Part shown: positions 1 through 12,486 of the stretch, in pieces
Layout of the letters: every line of letters begins with the position of its first letter
How positions within the stretch are numbered: the first letter of the stretch is position 1
Source: Parasponia andersonii
Lineage: Eukaryota > Streptophyta > Magnoliopsida > Rosales > Cannabaceae
Assembly (NCBI GenBank): GCA_002914805.1
Contig: JXTB01000002.1
Coordinates: 1,610,905-1,674,904 of the forward strand
Reading direction: 5' to 3'
DNA length: 64,000 bases
Translations under genes and position numbers: made by a program
The notes under the pieces: generated by a model
The model's database searches: none
Seen by the model: only the letters and a program-made list of their open reading frames with translations
What the model was told of the DNA's origin: nothing

Positions 1-564
1 ACTAAAAATACCCCTAGAAGTAATAAGATACTTCGAATACCTTACAATTAATTAAATTTCAAAAATACCGCAACGTTGACAATAATATCAAAAAATATCC
101 TGTTAATTATAAAAAAAATACCCAAAATGCCTCTAGTACAACAAAATACTCATAATGCCCCTATAGTTACCCCTAATTATAAAATACGCATAATGGCCGC
201 CCTATAGTCACCCATAAGAACTTTAAGTACTCATTTTGGTACAAAATTACCCCTACAAATAGGAAACTAAGATTACCCTTAAGTTCAAAATATTACCCAA
301 CAATAGCTTTAAATTATAAAAAATACTAAAAATGCCCTTATGGTAATAAAAATACAGCTAAATTAAGGAATTAACTAAAATATAATTATACCTAAATTAC
401 CCTTATAAGTAATTAATTACTAACAATAACTTATTTTCACAATAATACTCAAAAATACACATTTAATTTACAAAATACCAAAAACACCCATAGAATAACA
501 AAATCCCTTGCTAGAATTTAATTTCAATATTCCTCTACAATTTTTAATTATAATATATTTATCA
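1..564. other. AT-rich stretch with degenerate short repeats, no gene
   Basis: No coding sequence is visible. A loose motif of the form AATTATAAAA-ATACC-AAAATGCCC recurs near 105, 174, 312 and 463, with diverged spacers, so this looks like eroded repeat or transposon DNA flanking the Ptta-like pseudogene that follows. The repeat is too diverged for me to define a unit length. Confidence 0.45.
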
Positions 565-2317
565 CTATTATACATGCACATAGTCGTAGCTGCTGTTAGG
601 CCTAGTTATCACGGTGGTGATGGAGGTGTCGACCCACCAAGGCGTTTGGCCAAAGTCCTAAGCAATGTGAGTCATATATTGTTCGTTACATATTAAATTT
701 TTTTACTTTTTCATTACTTTAGATATATGGAGCTTACTTGCTAATATTCTTATTTATTTTGTAGAACCGATCAAAAGGAATGTAAGATCGAATAGTAGAT
801 TATTTAACCTACGTCAGTCGTTTAAGAAAAAGTGGAGAAACCCACTTCCTATCAAATTCGATAAGGCGGGAGGCACTTGGCGTCCAGTGATGACTATCAA
901 AAATACTTCTCCCGTTTGATTGATGTGCTTGTCTAACAAAATGTGGATCCTTGGTATAGAAATTGGAAGTCGGCTCCAACTATATAGAAAAAGAAAATCA
1001 TTCTTGTTGTCAAGGTAATAAATAAGTCATATTTATTATAAATGTTATGAATTTTGTATTTACTTTTAACATAATGATAATTTTGCATTTGTAAGAATTT
1101 TTCGAATACGAAGATCTTGACGAAGAAAATGACGATTTGGCCAATGTCAGGGATGACATCCTAAGGGCTACGACAAATCTACACAGCAACTGGAAGACTA
1201 AGCTTAATAAGTATTTCAGGCTCATTGGAGGCAATAAAAATGCTCTTGAGTTGGCCACGACATGTTCCAAAGTGTCTAACGAGATAAATGTTGCAACATA
1301 GAGTGGGATTGTTACGACCTTTTTGACTCTCCAGAGTTTAGGATTAGTATGTGGTTATGAATTATTTAATTATTATTAAGTAATACAATATTTTCTTTTA
1401 ATTAACTTTTTTATCATATAGGCGATGTCTGAAAGAAATACTGCCAATAGGGCACGTCAGTTAGTAGTAAGCAACCATTGCTCACAAACGATATAAGAAG
1501 TTAATAAAATTGTGACGTTTCTTATAGTACTTTTATTTTTTAAAAATTAAATTTTAATAATAAATTATGTCACCTTAAATATTTTTGCAGCTTAATCCTT
1601 GTTTTGGCAAACTTCAACTAGTTGTTGAGAGTTTCAAGGACTGTTACTTCACTAAGCAGACTGAATGGCTGAGTGCATAGTTTGAGACCAATTTTGTATG
1701 TAATTAATTAACTTTTTTAAACAAAATCTCTTTTATTTTAATATATATATATATATACTAATTTTAATCTTTTTTACATGATAAGATGCTTAAAATTCAG
1801 AACGCTCAGTCTCAAGTATATTCCTAATCTAGTTCGAGCTCATCCACTTTTGTGACTGATGCTTATATTGCGAACGAGGTTCTGGGTACTCGTCGCAGAT
1901 TTAGGAGAAGTGTCGAATGTAAGTTAAGTAAATCTATTAGCCCTACTAGACTTTCCACTGCCAGTAACTAAGGATGTCCAACAATATATACAAGAGAGTC
2001 AGTAATACATGACGATAGTCTAACAGCAAAAGGTGGTCACTCAAGAGATGATTGCTCAACAATAGCGATTATTAGAGGCTCATGAGGCACATATATCATA
2101 TATACAAAGGATTTTGTTATCTTTAGTACCAGATATCAATATGTCTAGTCTTGCCTTTATCCATCTAGGGTCCACTTCGACATTATTTAACACGATGCCC
2201 TTGCTCCCGCCACTGCCACCTCATTTCGCCTCTCCTCCACCACCTCAACTAACTTGTCAAGAATATGAGAGTGAAGAAACTGAGGACGAGGACTTAGGAT
2301 TGCAGACTTGTTTTTAG
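565..2317 (+). pseudogene. Decayed plant Ptta/En-Spm (Transposase_24-like) transposon gene
   Basis: Read in shifting + frames, the stretch gives pieces that follow the order of plant Ptta/En-Spm proteins: a Gly/Pro-rich start (about 590-660), QSFKKKWRNPLPIKFDKAGG (about 810-870), FEYEDLDEENDDLANVRDDI (1100-1160) leading to NSRW-like NWKTKLNKYF, EWDCYDLFDSPEFR (1300-1345), MSERNTANRARQ (1425-1460), then AYIANEVLGTRRRF (1860-1905) and an acidic C-terminus ending at the stop at 2317. Plausible GT/AG introns separate blocks, for example about 1348-1421. In-frame stops and frameshifts break it (TAG at about 1300 just before the EWDCYDLF block), so no functional protein is expected. Family assignment rests on motif order and is an inference from remembered family members. 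Confidence 0.6.
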
Positions 2318-2524
2318 TTTCGGATAACTTTATTTAATATTAATGTCATTTAAAATATTACATTATTTATTTTTTTAGTAATTATTAATTTATTTGATTT
2401 ACCTTAATGCAATTTTTATTTATTTAAATTTGAATTATTTTTTATTTTTAAAAAAATAAATATATAAAAATAAATAATTCTAAATAAATATTTAAAATAA
2501 TTAATTACTAAAAAAACAAAATTT

Positions 2525-2760
2525 TATATAAAGCGGCGACAACCATTAATTTAATTAATTATTTAATAAAAATAAAATTCACTTTAAATAGCGATATACT
2601 GGCGACAATTTTATTATTAGTCTATTTAATGATATTTTTGTCGAACTTTTAACGGCGACTCTAAAGTGGGAACAGTGTCACTTCTTTAGATCTAAAATAG
2701 CCATAAATATTGTCACTCTATTAATTTCTCTTTTCTGAGTTTCAGACATAGAATTATAAA
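2525..2760. mobile_element. Subterminal repeat region of an En/Spm-type element
   Basis: The motif GGCGAC (CGGCGAC, TGGCGAC, ACGGCGAC) and its degenerate forms occur at 2533, 2600 and 2652 in otherwise AT-only DNA. Such GC-rich subterminal motifs are typical of plant CACTA/En-Spm ends. It lies just downstream of the decayed Ptta-type gene, so it is probably one end of the same element. I could not find a clear CACTA terminus. Confidence 0.4.
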
Positions 2761-3094
2761 GAATATTATTTATTCATGTCAATTAAAGCCACTTACGATT
2801 TTTTCCAATCAAGGGAGAATGATGTAGGAAGAAAATATGTGAGTTGCAAATTCATATATTCATTACTGTGAAACTTTTGGAAATAAGTATAAAATTCTAT
2901 AGTTTTGGGCATTTAATTACTAATTATCTATAATTTTTTCTAGGAAATTTGATTTTTTTACGGTAATTTTTCAAAAATAAATGTAAAAAATTCAAAATTT
3001 TAAATTATTTAAAAGATCTCAGATTTAGTTAGAAAAATTTGACTTTTAAGAATATTTTAAAAAAAATACTACTTTTTTTATTAATTGATGAGAT

Positions 3095-3148
3095 ACTTAA
3101 GGTAACCAATCAAGTAATTTGAGATAACTTGATTGGTTACTTCAAGTA
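3095..3148. repeat. Imperfect hairpin
   Basis: The arms are GTAACCAATCAAGT (3102-3115) and its reverse complement (3127-3140), with an 11-nt loop. Pairing extends outward to about 21 bp with two mismatches. It is isolated and has no neighbouring gene, so it may be a remnant of a foldback element. Confidence 0.6.
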
Positions 3149-4571
3149 ACTAGATCGATTATCCCAAGCAAAATATTTGTTAAAAGTGTTATTTTTCTAA
3201 AACTGTTAAATGTGATATTTTTCTAAATTAATTCGAAAATTTTCAAAAAAATTCAATTCATCTGGGATTTTTTGTTTAATTTTTGGTACTTTAGGCCTGT
3301 AATTCTATAAGAATTTTAGGGATTTATAGAAATGTGACCAAATTTTGGCCCAATTTCAGTAAATGTCTCTTTGTCAAATGTTATAGCAAAATGTCCGGTA
3401 TATATGCTTATATACTAAGTTTCAAAAATTATATACTCAGTATATTTCAATACAGTAACTAAAATTAGTAGATATGTTTATCTATCAAGTGTAAAAATAT
3501 ATATACCTAGACATTTAGCTATAAAATTTTAAAAGTAGAGATCTACTTAATCAAATTTAGAATATTGGTTATCCACCTAAATTTCTCAGGATTTTAGCCC
3601 TTTTTTATTTCTTAGTGTTGGTAATTTTTCTTAATTTAGGAGAACCAAAATTAGTGGAATCAATTTTGATTTTCTTTGGTCACATTTTAGGTAGTATTTG
3701 TTTTATCAGAAAAAGTTCATCAATACCCGTTTTCTTAGGCATATTTTCCTAAATACTCATTTATTAGTTTTATTTCATAAATATTTATTTTTGAGTAACG
3801 TGAACTATATATATTTTATATATAATGTATACCGTGATACATACTTTATGAATAAAAATATATCTAAAAGTCGGTATATATTTCAAAATGTATACTATAA
3901 TTATGAATTTACATTGCAAATATAAACCACAAAAATTTTTATTGTAAATATATACCACTCATATTTTACAATTAAAATGTATAAAAAATAGGTATTTTTG
4001 AAAAAAAAATGGATATTTTAAAATATAGAGCACAAAAACAAGTACTATATGTAAATTTCTAAAATATAGGGCGCAAAAACAGGTACCATATGTAAATTTC
4101 TCTTTTACTTATTTATTATTTTTTTTTTGAAAGGACTCTTTTACTTATTTTAACTTTCTTAATATTCTTGTTTATCTTGCTTCTGTTTTGGACAATCCAG
4201 CTTATAAATATGTAAGTTTCATAATTTGTAAAGTAGAAGTTTATGTGAATGAAAAATTAATTAGAATGTTTACTTTTCTTAGTTCTAATAAGCATCTCAA
4301 AATTTGCCGAATCAATTAGTAGATTGATGCTTATTTTCTAGTATTTGTTCGTGAAGCAACATTATTATTGTAGATATATAGGAACGTTATATCTATTATT
4401 CTTGCCAATATTCAACAGATATATAGGAACATTGGCCCTTTTACCGTGTGAGTTTTTCCTGTAAACACCTTTTCGTTGCATCAATTAGCAATTTCTGTTT
4501 TTCTTTTTTTTTTTTTTTTGGAAAAAAAGGATTATTGGTACATGCATACATGCTACTTCAATAACTTTTAT

Positions 4572-4573
<2 letters not shown>

Positions 4574-4607
<34 letters not shown>
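4574..4607. repeat. (AT)n microsatellite
   Basis: An uninterrupted AT dinucleotide run of about 34 bp in intergenic DNA. Confidence 0.9.
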
Positions 4608-4609
<2 letters not shown>

Positions 4610-5717
4610 GTGAGTTTTGGTATTTTTATTTTTGCTCCATAGATGGGTAAGTTTGACTAATTTAGAAATAAACCTACAATAACAAAGTCATCTTATTCAA
4701 TATATTAATTTCTAATTCTTTTTTATTTATTTCATTTTTGAAAATTTAATTTAAAAGTTTAATTTTTTAATTACTTTTAATTTAAAATTATATATACTAT
4801 TGTATCTTCAATATTTCATAAAATTCTATTTTACTGTACAAAAGGTAAAATCCAAGGTATCATAATTTTCATATTATGAATAAGTTATTTTTTAAATAAT
4901 AAAAAATGAATAAAGGAACTATATTGAAAGAAAATTCGTTTAAAAAAGATTATGCGTAAAACATTTTAAAATTTGTACATCTTTTGTTGTTTCTTTTTTT
5001 TTTTCAACGAATAAGATAGTTAAGAGTGATTTGGAATTATTAAGTATTTTACATTAGTTTCATTTTCTTATAAAAAAATAAATAAATAAAATTGACCAAT
5101 TCTTCAGGTTACTCATTTTTTTTTAAATAACTTTCTATATTTATATATGTATTAATTATAATAATTTTTTTAGTAAGTCGACTAATATTATTTTAGCCAT
5201 TAGATTAAAATCCAATGACTCAAATTAGACTATCCATCTATGGAGTAAAACAAAAAATTTCCATTGAAATATCACCCATATATATACATATGAATCACAA
5301 ACCTATATTGGTTCCACGTGGGTTTTACCGTGCAAACGAGCATAAAAGCATAAAACCTTTTTTGTTGGAATGAAAATTTTCAAACTAAGACCATTTACAT
5401 ATTGGTTTGCTTTAAAGTACCCTAAAATGGTGAGTGATCACCTCCGAATTGAAATGACCTTAATGCTTAGTATGATTGCCATTTCATTAGGGTCAAAGCA
5501 AAAGTGATGCGCATGGTACTCAACAACTTCTAGAGAAGAATGGTGTACTTTACTTCAAACACTATATTATGTGGTTGTAATTTGCCACTCCATATTGGCA
5601 ATTACTAAATTTATGAACAAAAATATTATATGTTATGAATATATTCATTTATATGTGGACATTATATTCTAGAACTCCAAATTTTTAGACTTTATAACCT
5701 CCGTTTAAATTAGAACC

Positions 5718-5944
5718 TTTTCACCATGCCAAATCTATTGTTTGTAACTTTGATCTATTCCATTGAAATATAAGTGTTCTTTTATCTTTTTAATACCTAT
5801 CTTTTGCAAATTTCCACGTTTAATATACAGACATGGAATTAAATTGGAATCTTTGACATTTTCAATAGGCAACTCCAAAAAGCTATCGACTCCCTTTCTA
5901 TATTCAGTCGATAGTCTATCCGCCAATATCCATTCCTTATCCAT
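5718..5944 (-). pseudogene. N-terminal fragment of a CACTA transposase (Transpos_assoc-like domain)
   Basis: The translation opens MDKEWILADRLSTEYRKGV and continues with ESNLIPC-like and EHLYFNGIDQSY segments, then a TAG stop and IWHGE. This follows the transposase-associated domain found at the start of plant TNP2 transposases (MDKSWM...RL...EY..GV..FL, ...IPCPC..C.N, HL...GF...Y..W.WHGE). Cysteine spacing has decayed (IPCLYIKRGN) and a stop splits the domain. The CDS ends at the junction with the Copia LTR. Function is lost; only the family assignment is claimed. Confidence 0.7.
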
Positions 5945-7406
5945 TCTAAGTACAATTGAAAAAAAAAATAAAAAATAAAAAACTGATATAAAAGACTAAC
6001 TAAATTGGGTACCATAAAAAATTGTACATAATCTCCCCTATTTTTAGCATTAACCAATTGAGTAACTAAACTACCAATTATAAATTAACACTCATTTCAA
6101 ATTATTCTTATATTTCTAAGTGCTACTAAATTCAGAAATTAATTTATTCTTAAATAGTCTCATTTGTTACAAACAATTTGTCAATCAACCAAATATAACA
6201 TATGACAAAATAATAACAACACAAATAATAAACTCAACCAATCCCACACAATTATAATATCATCATATCACCACAACATACAATTTCCTATCTGATATCA
6301 TATCTCATCTAGTTTAAATTTTCGAAAATAATAAGATAAAACTAATGTGAAAATGACATGCATAAGTCAATAAAAGAAAAAAATTTGAGAAAACATACCT
6401 CAGTTTGCTCAGTTTGCTAATTCACAAGTAATCTAAGTACTCTAACTTCTACTAAAACCTATACGTAAATTAAAATGATAAATAAAATTAAACATCGATA
6501 ATCCACAATACTTTAAATTAAACATTGAATATGTAAATTTCTAAAAAACTACACAATATTCAATTAAAATTGCATAAATTTGGATTAATTGACACTAAGG
6601 ATGGAAATTAAAAGACATAACCTAATATATGATTTGTAGTAAATAAACATGAAATTGGTATAAATTCATATAACACACCTTCAATTTGAAACTTTTTATA
6701 ACTAAATGAACTCATATTTCACCTAAAATAAAAAAAAATAGCAACAAAATAATAACAAATTCGGATTAATTTGCACTTAAATAGCAAAACATATCCAAAA
6801 ATAAGATTTCTACTAAATAAATAGTCTAACTCAGCATTACAAGAGTAAAGATTATCAATGTATGCTCAAGATATTCACATTTGATAAATTAGGGTTGCAA
6901 ATATAAACTCTTTCAAATATAACCTAAAACATAAAATTTCTACAAAATAATTGGTCAAAATCATGGTTAAGACAATGGGTAATCTAATTTTAGTGACAAA
7001 AATGAGTTTAAAAGCTTAAACATACCTTGTTTTCCAGAAAAAATGGTGAAAATGGTGGAAATGGGAGACTTGGCTGCGGCTGGAAGTGAAGAGGGAAAAG
7101 GGTTAATGGCTGCTGGCTTCGTTATTTTGGGTTCTTTATATAGGGTCCCTACCTTGCGCCATATGGGCACCAAGAAAAGTATATTATGATGCATTATGGG
7201 TGCCGTGAAAGTTAAATACCACGGCGCTTTTTAGGCGCCGTGGTAGATGTGTATCACGGCGCCTTATAGGCGCCAAGTTCACGGCGCTTTTTAAGTGCTG
7301 TAGTATTGCCCCGTTTATCACGGTGCTTATTAAGCGTCATGATAGTTAATCAATTATCACGGTGCTTCCTTACACGCGCTGTGATAGTACACATTTTTAG
7401 TAGTGT
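5719..7406 (-). mobile_element. Truncated CACTA (En/Spm) DNA transposon nested in the Copia 5' LTR
   Basis: Read on the minus strand, the element starts CACTACTAAAAATGTG at 7406, the canonical CACTA-class terminus. GC-rich palindromic subterminal repeats follow (about 7385-7200), then a TATA box (TATATAAAG, 7143-7135), a leader exon with a donor CAAG|GTATG at 7025, an intron, an acceptor CTTAG at about 5947, and an ATG at 5944 opening a transposase-associated domain. The element breaks off near 5719, straight after a WHGE motif, where LTR sequence resumes. The opposite terminus and the catalytic TNP2 region are absent, so it cannot transpose by itself. Confidence 0.75.
7200..7400. repeat. GC-rich palindromic subterminal array of the CACTA element
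   Basis: The core CACGGCGC/GCGCCGTG appears repeatedly in direct and inverted orientation. The best hairpin is 7217-7245 (TACCACGGCGC, short T-rich loop, GGCGCCGTGGTA). Diverged copies follow at about 7253, 7282, 7318 and 7358. In CACTA elements such arrays bind the element-encoded protein. The GC content contrasts strongly with the surroundings. Confidence 0.75.
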
Positions 7407-7560
7407 ACAGTTGTAAGCCTATAAATATGTCATTGAGCATATACTGTATACATGAAAAAGAATGGAATAATAAGAAAATTCTCTCTATATTTCTCTTGTA
7501 TCTTCTTATTTTACTTTTATGTATTTTCTATTCCAAAATTTGCCATTAATTTATAATATG

Positions 7561-7573
7561 TTATCAGCACGAG
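7561..7573 (+). other. Copia primer-binding site
   Basis: TTATCAGCACGAG lies two bases after the 5' LTR end, at the expected place for minus-strand priming. A TATCAGCACGAG-type site is common in plant Copia elements. Confidence 0.6.
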
Positions 7574-9125
7574 TCTCTAGCCACTGATTTTAGATATTGT
7601 CAAGAAGTGCTTCCGCTGAGGTATACTCTCATTCTCTTTGTTAATTTTAATCCTCTTTAAATTTCTAGATATTATTGGTTATGTATAGTGAGTAGTAGCT
7701 AGCAATTATGAGGATTATATCTCATATTTGGCTTTGTATATTCCTCAAAGAAAATATTGCACTTTAAAGTTATATATTTACTATAGTCAATATAAGTATT
7801 GATAATATGAGACAAATATATAATTCTTCGAAATCAATGCTTATATAGTCAAATAATGCCACATATAGCATCCTAAAAGTAAAAAATGCTAATAAAGCCA
7901 TGTATTGCACCTTAGAAATAGAAAATACAAATAATAAAAAAAATTTATTGAATGAACTTTTCAAGAACACAATAGATAAAAATATAATATATGACATGTT
8001 TAATGGGTTTGCTATATATATATATACATATAATGTTAATACATATACCACAGGGTAAGATTCTAATTCCAATGTGTGAAAGTTCCATACTTGAATACTT
8101 CTATATAATTCTAGAAATGACGTGCATATTTCATAATAATGATTATGAATTTACCATATGATTAAAATGAATAATGATAATATTGTCATTTCTTTAACTA
8201 TAAAAAAAATTATATAACCACCTGAAGTAGACCAATTATATCATATAGCCATTTGAAGTGGAACAATTATATTTTTCTGAAAAAAAAATAAAAATATACC
8301 TTGTATTTGAATCGAGAACTAAAGGACCAAACTCCTATTAGATTATTTTAAAAACAAAAAGTATTTCTATTGAATTAGAAAAAAGAAAACTACAACTGCT
8401 TTGGCAGTAGCTTATTAATTTTTATAATATCTTAAGCTATTATTTAGCATTTATAAATATTTGAGAATGGATGATGATTTATTTAAAATTCTTCATTTTG
8501 AGTATTATTATTTAATTAGTTGGTTCTCTTAGTATCATATATTTTTTTTATGATTCTATGATTAAGATCTAAGTTTTCATGAAATTTTTATATAAAGAAT
8601 TCTTTATTATGTAAATACATAATCTATTTTGACCATTTGTGCTTGAAATTTTTCTTATACTGTATGGAATATTTATATACATATTTGGGCTGATAATTTT
8701 TATTCTTTAGCATATTCTTCCTTTATACTATGTTATCAAGTTTGTGAAAATTTCACTGGTCTTTGATTTTTAGGTAATATCTTTATTTATTAGTGCTTTT
8801 AATAATGCTATAATGCTCTATTTCATGCTGACAATACTCTATTTTATGCTGATTTTTACTCATTTGTCATAAACTTTACACTCAATTTAGTGTATATGGT
8901 CAAACAAAATATCATGACAGTACTCTATCTCTTATGTGAATATGATATATCTGACTTGTAATTTATTTGTTTTAATTGTCTTTTCCTCATTGTAAAGCAT
9001 ACTAGGTTACTTTGGATTTTTGCATATATATCTCTAGTAAACAAATTTAGTTCGTATAGTTAAGCATATATGTCATATATATAAAAGCAATATTTAGATT
9101 CGTTTGTAATTACCAAGTGATTTAT

Positions 9126-9434
9126 GATATCTTTAAAATTGTACGTAAAAAGTAGTGATTTAATTTTCATATGAATATATATATTTTTTTATAATTGGAA
9201 TTTTGTGAAATATTAATTTTAGATATATATATTTAAATGGAAAATTTGTCTAAACTGGAGTTCAATGCCCTTGATGATGATATCTTTAAAATTGTATGTA
9301 ACAAGTAGTGATTTAATTTTCATATGAATATATATATTTTTTTATAATTGGAATTTTGTGAAATATTAATTTTGGATATATATATTTAAATAGAAAATTT
9401 ATCTAAACTGGAGTTCAATGCCCTTGATGATGAA
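9126..9434 (+). repeat. Tandem duplication of about 153 bp spanning the gag start
   Basis: GATATCTTTAAAATTGTA begins at 9126 and again at 9279, and the copies stay nearly identical through TAAACTGGAGTTCAATGCC and CTTGATGATGA. In the second copy the gag ATG has become ATAG (AAATAGAAAATTTATC), so only the first copy keeps the initiator at 9237. Confidence 0.85.
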
Positions 9435-9660
9435 GTGAATATTGTATTAATTACAAGCGTGATAGATGTGAATAACATAAGAAAAATAAATGACTACGAA
9501 CATACTCATTGGAAAACATTTAAAAATACCTATCAGAAGATGAGAGGTATAGTGAGCGAGCAAACTCAGAATATGGAACATGTCTATTATTTGAGATGTA
9601 TCTGTTGTACTCCTAAAATATCTAGTTGAGTTATACCGGAAGTATGAGCCCAAGTTTTAA
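9237..9660 (+). pseudogene. Copia gag remnant
   Basis: Translation from 9237 gives MENLSKLEFNALDDD, the usual opening of plant Copia gag proteins (S.L.KLEF.ALD). The reading frame is then broken by the tandem duplication and stops. No zinc knuckle is preserved downstream. Confidence 0.55.
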
Positions 9661-11594
9661 GTTCATTTGACAATATGGCATATTCCTAAAAGGAAGTAAC
9701 CCATATAGAGGAAATAACTTTGCTAAATATCAATAATTTTTATGTAGATTCTGAAAAGGAGTAATTGAGCATAAATATTATTGCAGCTGTTTATTATTAT
9801 TAGTTTTTCAGATATGTTTAGATAATTCTTTGATATAGTTTTTAGTTGTTTATTTATTCACCAAATTGTAGTATAATCTATTATGCTTTTATTCTATTGT
9901 TCTATATTGCAATATATTATCATCTTATTATTATTTTTTTTTGAGTATTAATTGACACAATACAAAGAACAATATTTGAAGAGAAAAAATTGGAAGTATA
10001 TTCAATAGATAGTGCAATTACGTACATTATCCTATAGGATAGTAGATATCTTATGAATATATTTTATTATGAAGGGTATATATATTACAATTCTAGGCAT
10101 TATTAAACAAATAGATGGCTCTACCTCTCCACAAGATTATATTGTACTTTCATATCATAAGTTATAAGCATGTTGCATTGAACTTGTAGTTTAATAATCA
10201 AATTCTGAAGAATTAGAATGATCAATTAGATTATCCTAATTCTAATATGATAAACCGAAGTAATGAGAATTATGATGGATATCTGTTCAAGAATCAGAAA
10301 AATCCTTCTTATGATTTTGTACTGCATGTGCTCAAGACAAATTAGTTAAAAAGCCATTGTTGAAACCATTATAATTTATAATAGATCCAAGGGAATATAT
10401 GAGGGTCATTTTAATAAATTATAATTTTGACAGATGTCTAAATATATTGGTTTTATTTTAGTCTATTGTCTATCTATAATTTGATCTTTGACAAACTTTT
10501 TACTCAAATTATTAGCTTATAATTAAGTGCAATTTCATATTGTCCCGATAAGTCTAGAAGACTTGATAATATTGGTAAATCTATATTTCAATACTATAGT
10601 GATTATTTTTTGGCAATTGATATGAAAGTTTAGCATTATATGACCTACATTTATACACAAGATGACCTAGTAAAGTCATTTATTAAAGCAAAAAGCTTAT
10701 TGTAAACTGAAATCGAAATTGCTTTTCATTATTTGGGGATATGATATTAAGCACATAATAGACCTGATTCAGATTTGATCCATCTGTATATCACATGTAT
10801 ACCCTATTATAATTTGTACCTGAGCACGAGCCTAAAAATTATTATTATCTACAAGTTTGTGGTTGTGCGACATATTTATCTATTCAACTGCCTTAATTAT
10901 AAGCATTCTGAAATACTTCTAACAGGTAATTTATTTACCGCTTATTTACTAATTGCTAATTAGACAAGGCATATTTCTCAATATTAGAGAGAAAAATGAT
11001 ACTTGTAGTATGAAAAATGTCAGAAAAATTCTTAGAAAGAAGACTAGTTAAGTATTTTAATTCTTATACAAGTAAAAGTAAACTAGAAGTTTTCAGAAAA
11101 TAATATAGTTATTACAGAGTACAATTCAACTGCTAAAGGTATTTATAAATGCAATGAGAGCGACAAAAGATCCTAAATTCCTGGTACTAATACCCCAACA
11201 ATGGTTGTGATCCCTATTAACAACATATGATCAATCGAGCTCGAAATATATCAGAAACGTGGATAGCAAATTAGTACTAAAAATAAGAATTCGCTAAAAA
11301 GAAAAGCAGTGTCACTTAGAGAAACCTAGAGGAAGATCTTAGTCAAAGAGCTATAACTAATATTGAAAAATAGACTAAGACAACAGACAATTAAATTCTC
11401 CAAATATGGCTCATGGATTAGATGTGATCGATGAAAATTTCTAGATCTCAATATATTTTGTAAATATAGGAGAAAAATTGAATAGAATTTTTGATCGTCG
11501 ATGATATATTTACCTCAACAGTTACTCTTGCTGTCTTAAGATAAATCTAGATCTAGAACTCATGAATATAGTTAAATGACAACATAAACATGAT

Positions 11595-12150
11595 TGGCCA
11601 TTATGGAAAGAGGCAATTTAGGCCAAGCTAGTCTCGCTTTCTAAAAACAATATATTTAGATTTGTTGTGCTGACTCCCCGTAATATAAAATCGATTGTAT
11701 ATACGTGGATGTTTGTCTAAGAGCATAACAATAATGAGGTAGTAAGATATCAAGTGAGACTAGTTGTCAAGGATTTTCTTGCAAAGGCCAAGCATTAACT
11801 AGAAGGAAACTTATTCTCCTTCTTTTTTTTAATTTTATTTTATAAATATGATCACATTCCGTTACCTGTATGATAGTTAATGAGAGGTTTGATATGCGCC
11901 TCACAGATATCGTATTAAAACTAGACATTAATATTCGTATGAAAGTCCTAGAAGGAATAAAGATAATAGAGATAAATATGCATCAAACATGCAGTATATA
12001 TTTAATTGAATTGTAGAAATTTTGCATTAATTGAAGCAATTTTGGCATAGATGGAAAAGACGGATTCTCTAAATTCTTGCAAAAATTAGGATATGTGAAC
12101 GACGCAATGTGCTACTACGTATCTATGAAATATCTTATTTTGTTAGTTAG
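11595..12150 (+). pseudogene. Copia reverse transcriptase remnant
   Basis: Successive frames give LVSLSKNNIFRFVVLTPRNI, then NNNEVVRYQVRLVVKDF (family: NE.VRYKARLVAQGF), FDMRLTDIVLKLDINIRMKV (family: DMRLMDVVTAYLYG....MKIPEG) and KLGYVNDAMCYYV (family: GYINDPICPCVF). These are in correct RT order but separated by frameshifts and stops. The YVDD active site was not located. Confidence 0.65.
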
Positions 12151-12486
12151 TATGTGTTTTTTAATAGTGTTGTCCTTATTAGGATAGGAAAATTAGTATA
12201 TAGTTGTATTCCCTTTCTTTAGTCAAATTTTTTGCTCATAAGGTTTTTATTGACTAAAGGTTTTAATGAGACAGCTTATGTAGTAGCTAAATGATATATG
12301 TTATACTCTTTTTCCCTTTACTAAGGTTTTGTTCTTTTGGGTTTTCCTAACAAGGATTTTAATGGGACAACTTTAGCAAATAATAAGAATATAGCACTCT
12401 TTTTCCCCTACTAGGTTTTTCGTCCCAAAGGATTTTACTTAGTAAGGTTTTAATGAGGTATATTCTAATGAACATTCAAAAGGGAA

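Larger units (their letters stand above)
2761..5625. other. Gene-free AT-rich intergenic DNA
   Basis: No credible coding region; the open frames here are low-complexity AT translations. It contains a 21-bp-arm hairpin at 3095-3148, a tandem pair of about 41 bp at 4018-4102 (TAAAATATAG-GCACAAAAACA type), and an (AT)n tract at 4574-4607. It is probably old transposon debris. Confidence 0.5.
5631..7558 (+). repeat. 5' LTR of the Copia element, interrupted
   Basis: Bases 5631-5718 match the first part of the 3' LTR (12487 onward), and 7407-7558 match its last part (shared AAGCCTATAAATATG, GAGCATATA, GAATAATAAGAAAATTCTCT). Between them lies a truncated CACTA element. Some tens of bases of LTR present in the 3' copy, including an AT-repeat tract, are missing at the inner junction. 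Confidence 0.8.

Noticed and set aside
3698..3925. Open frame of 75 codons in AT-rich DNA
   Set aside because: Phe/Tyr/Asn/Ile-only translation of AT-rich sequence, no family resemblance, no context.
6967..7194. Minus-strand frame of 75 codons
   Set aside because: It overlaps the CACTA promoter and leader exon, and a good splice donor lies inside it, so it is leader sequence rather than a gene.
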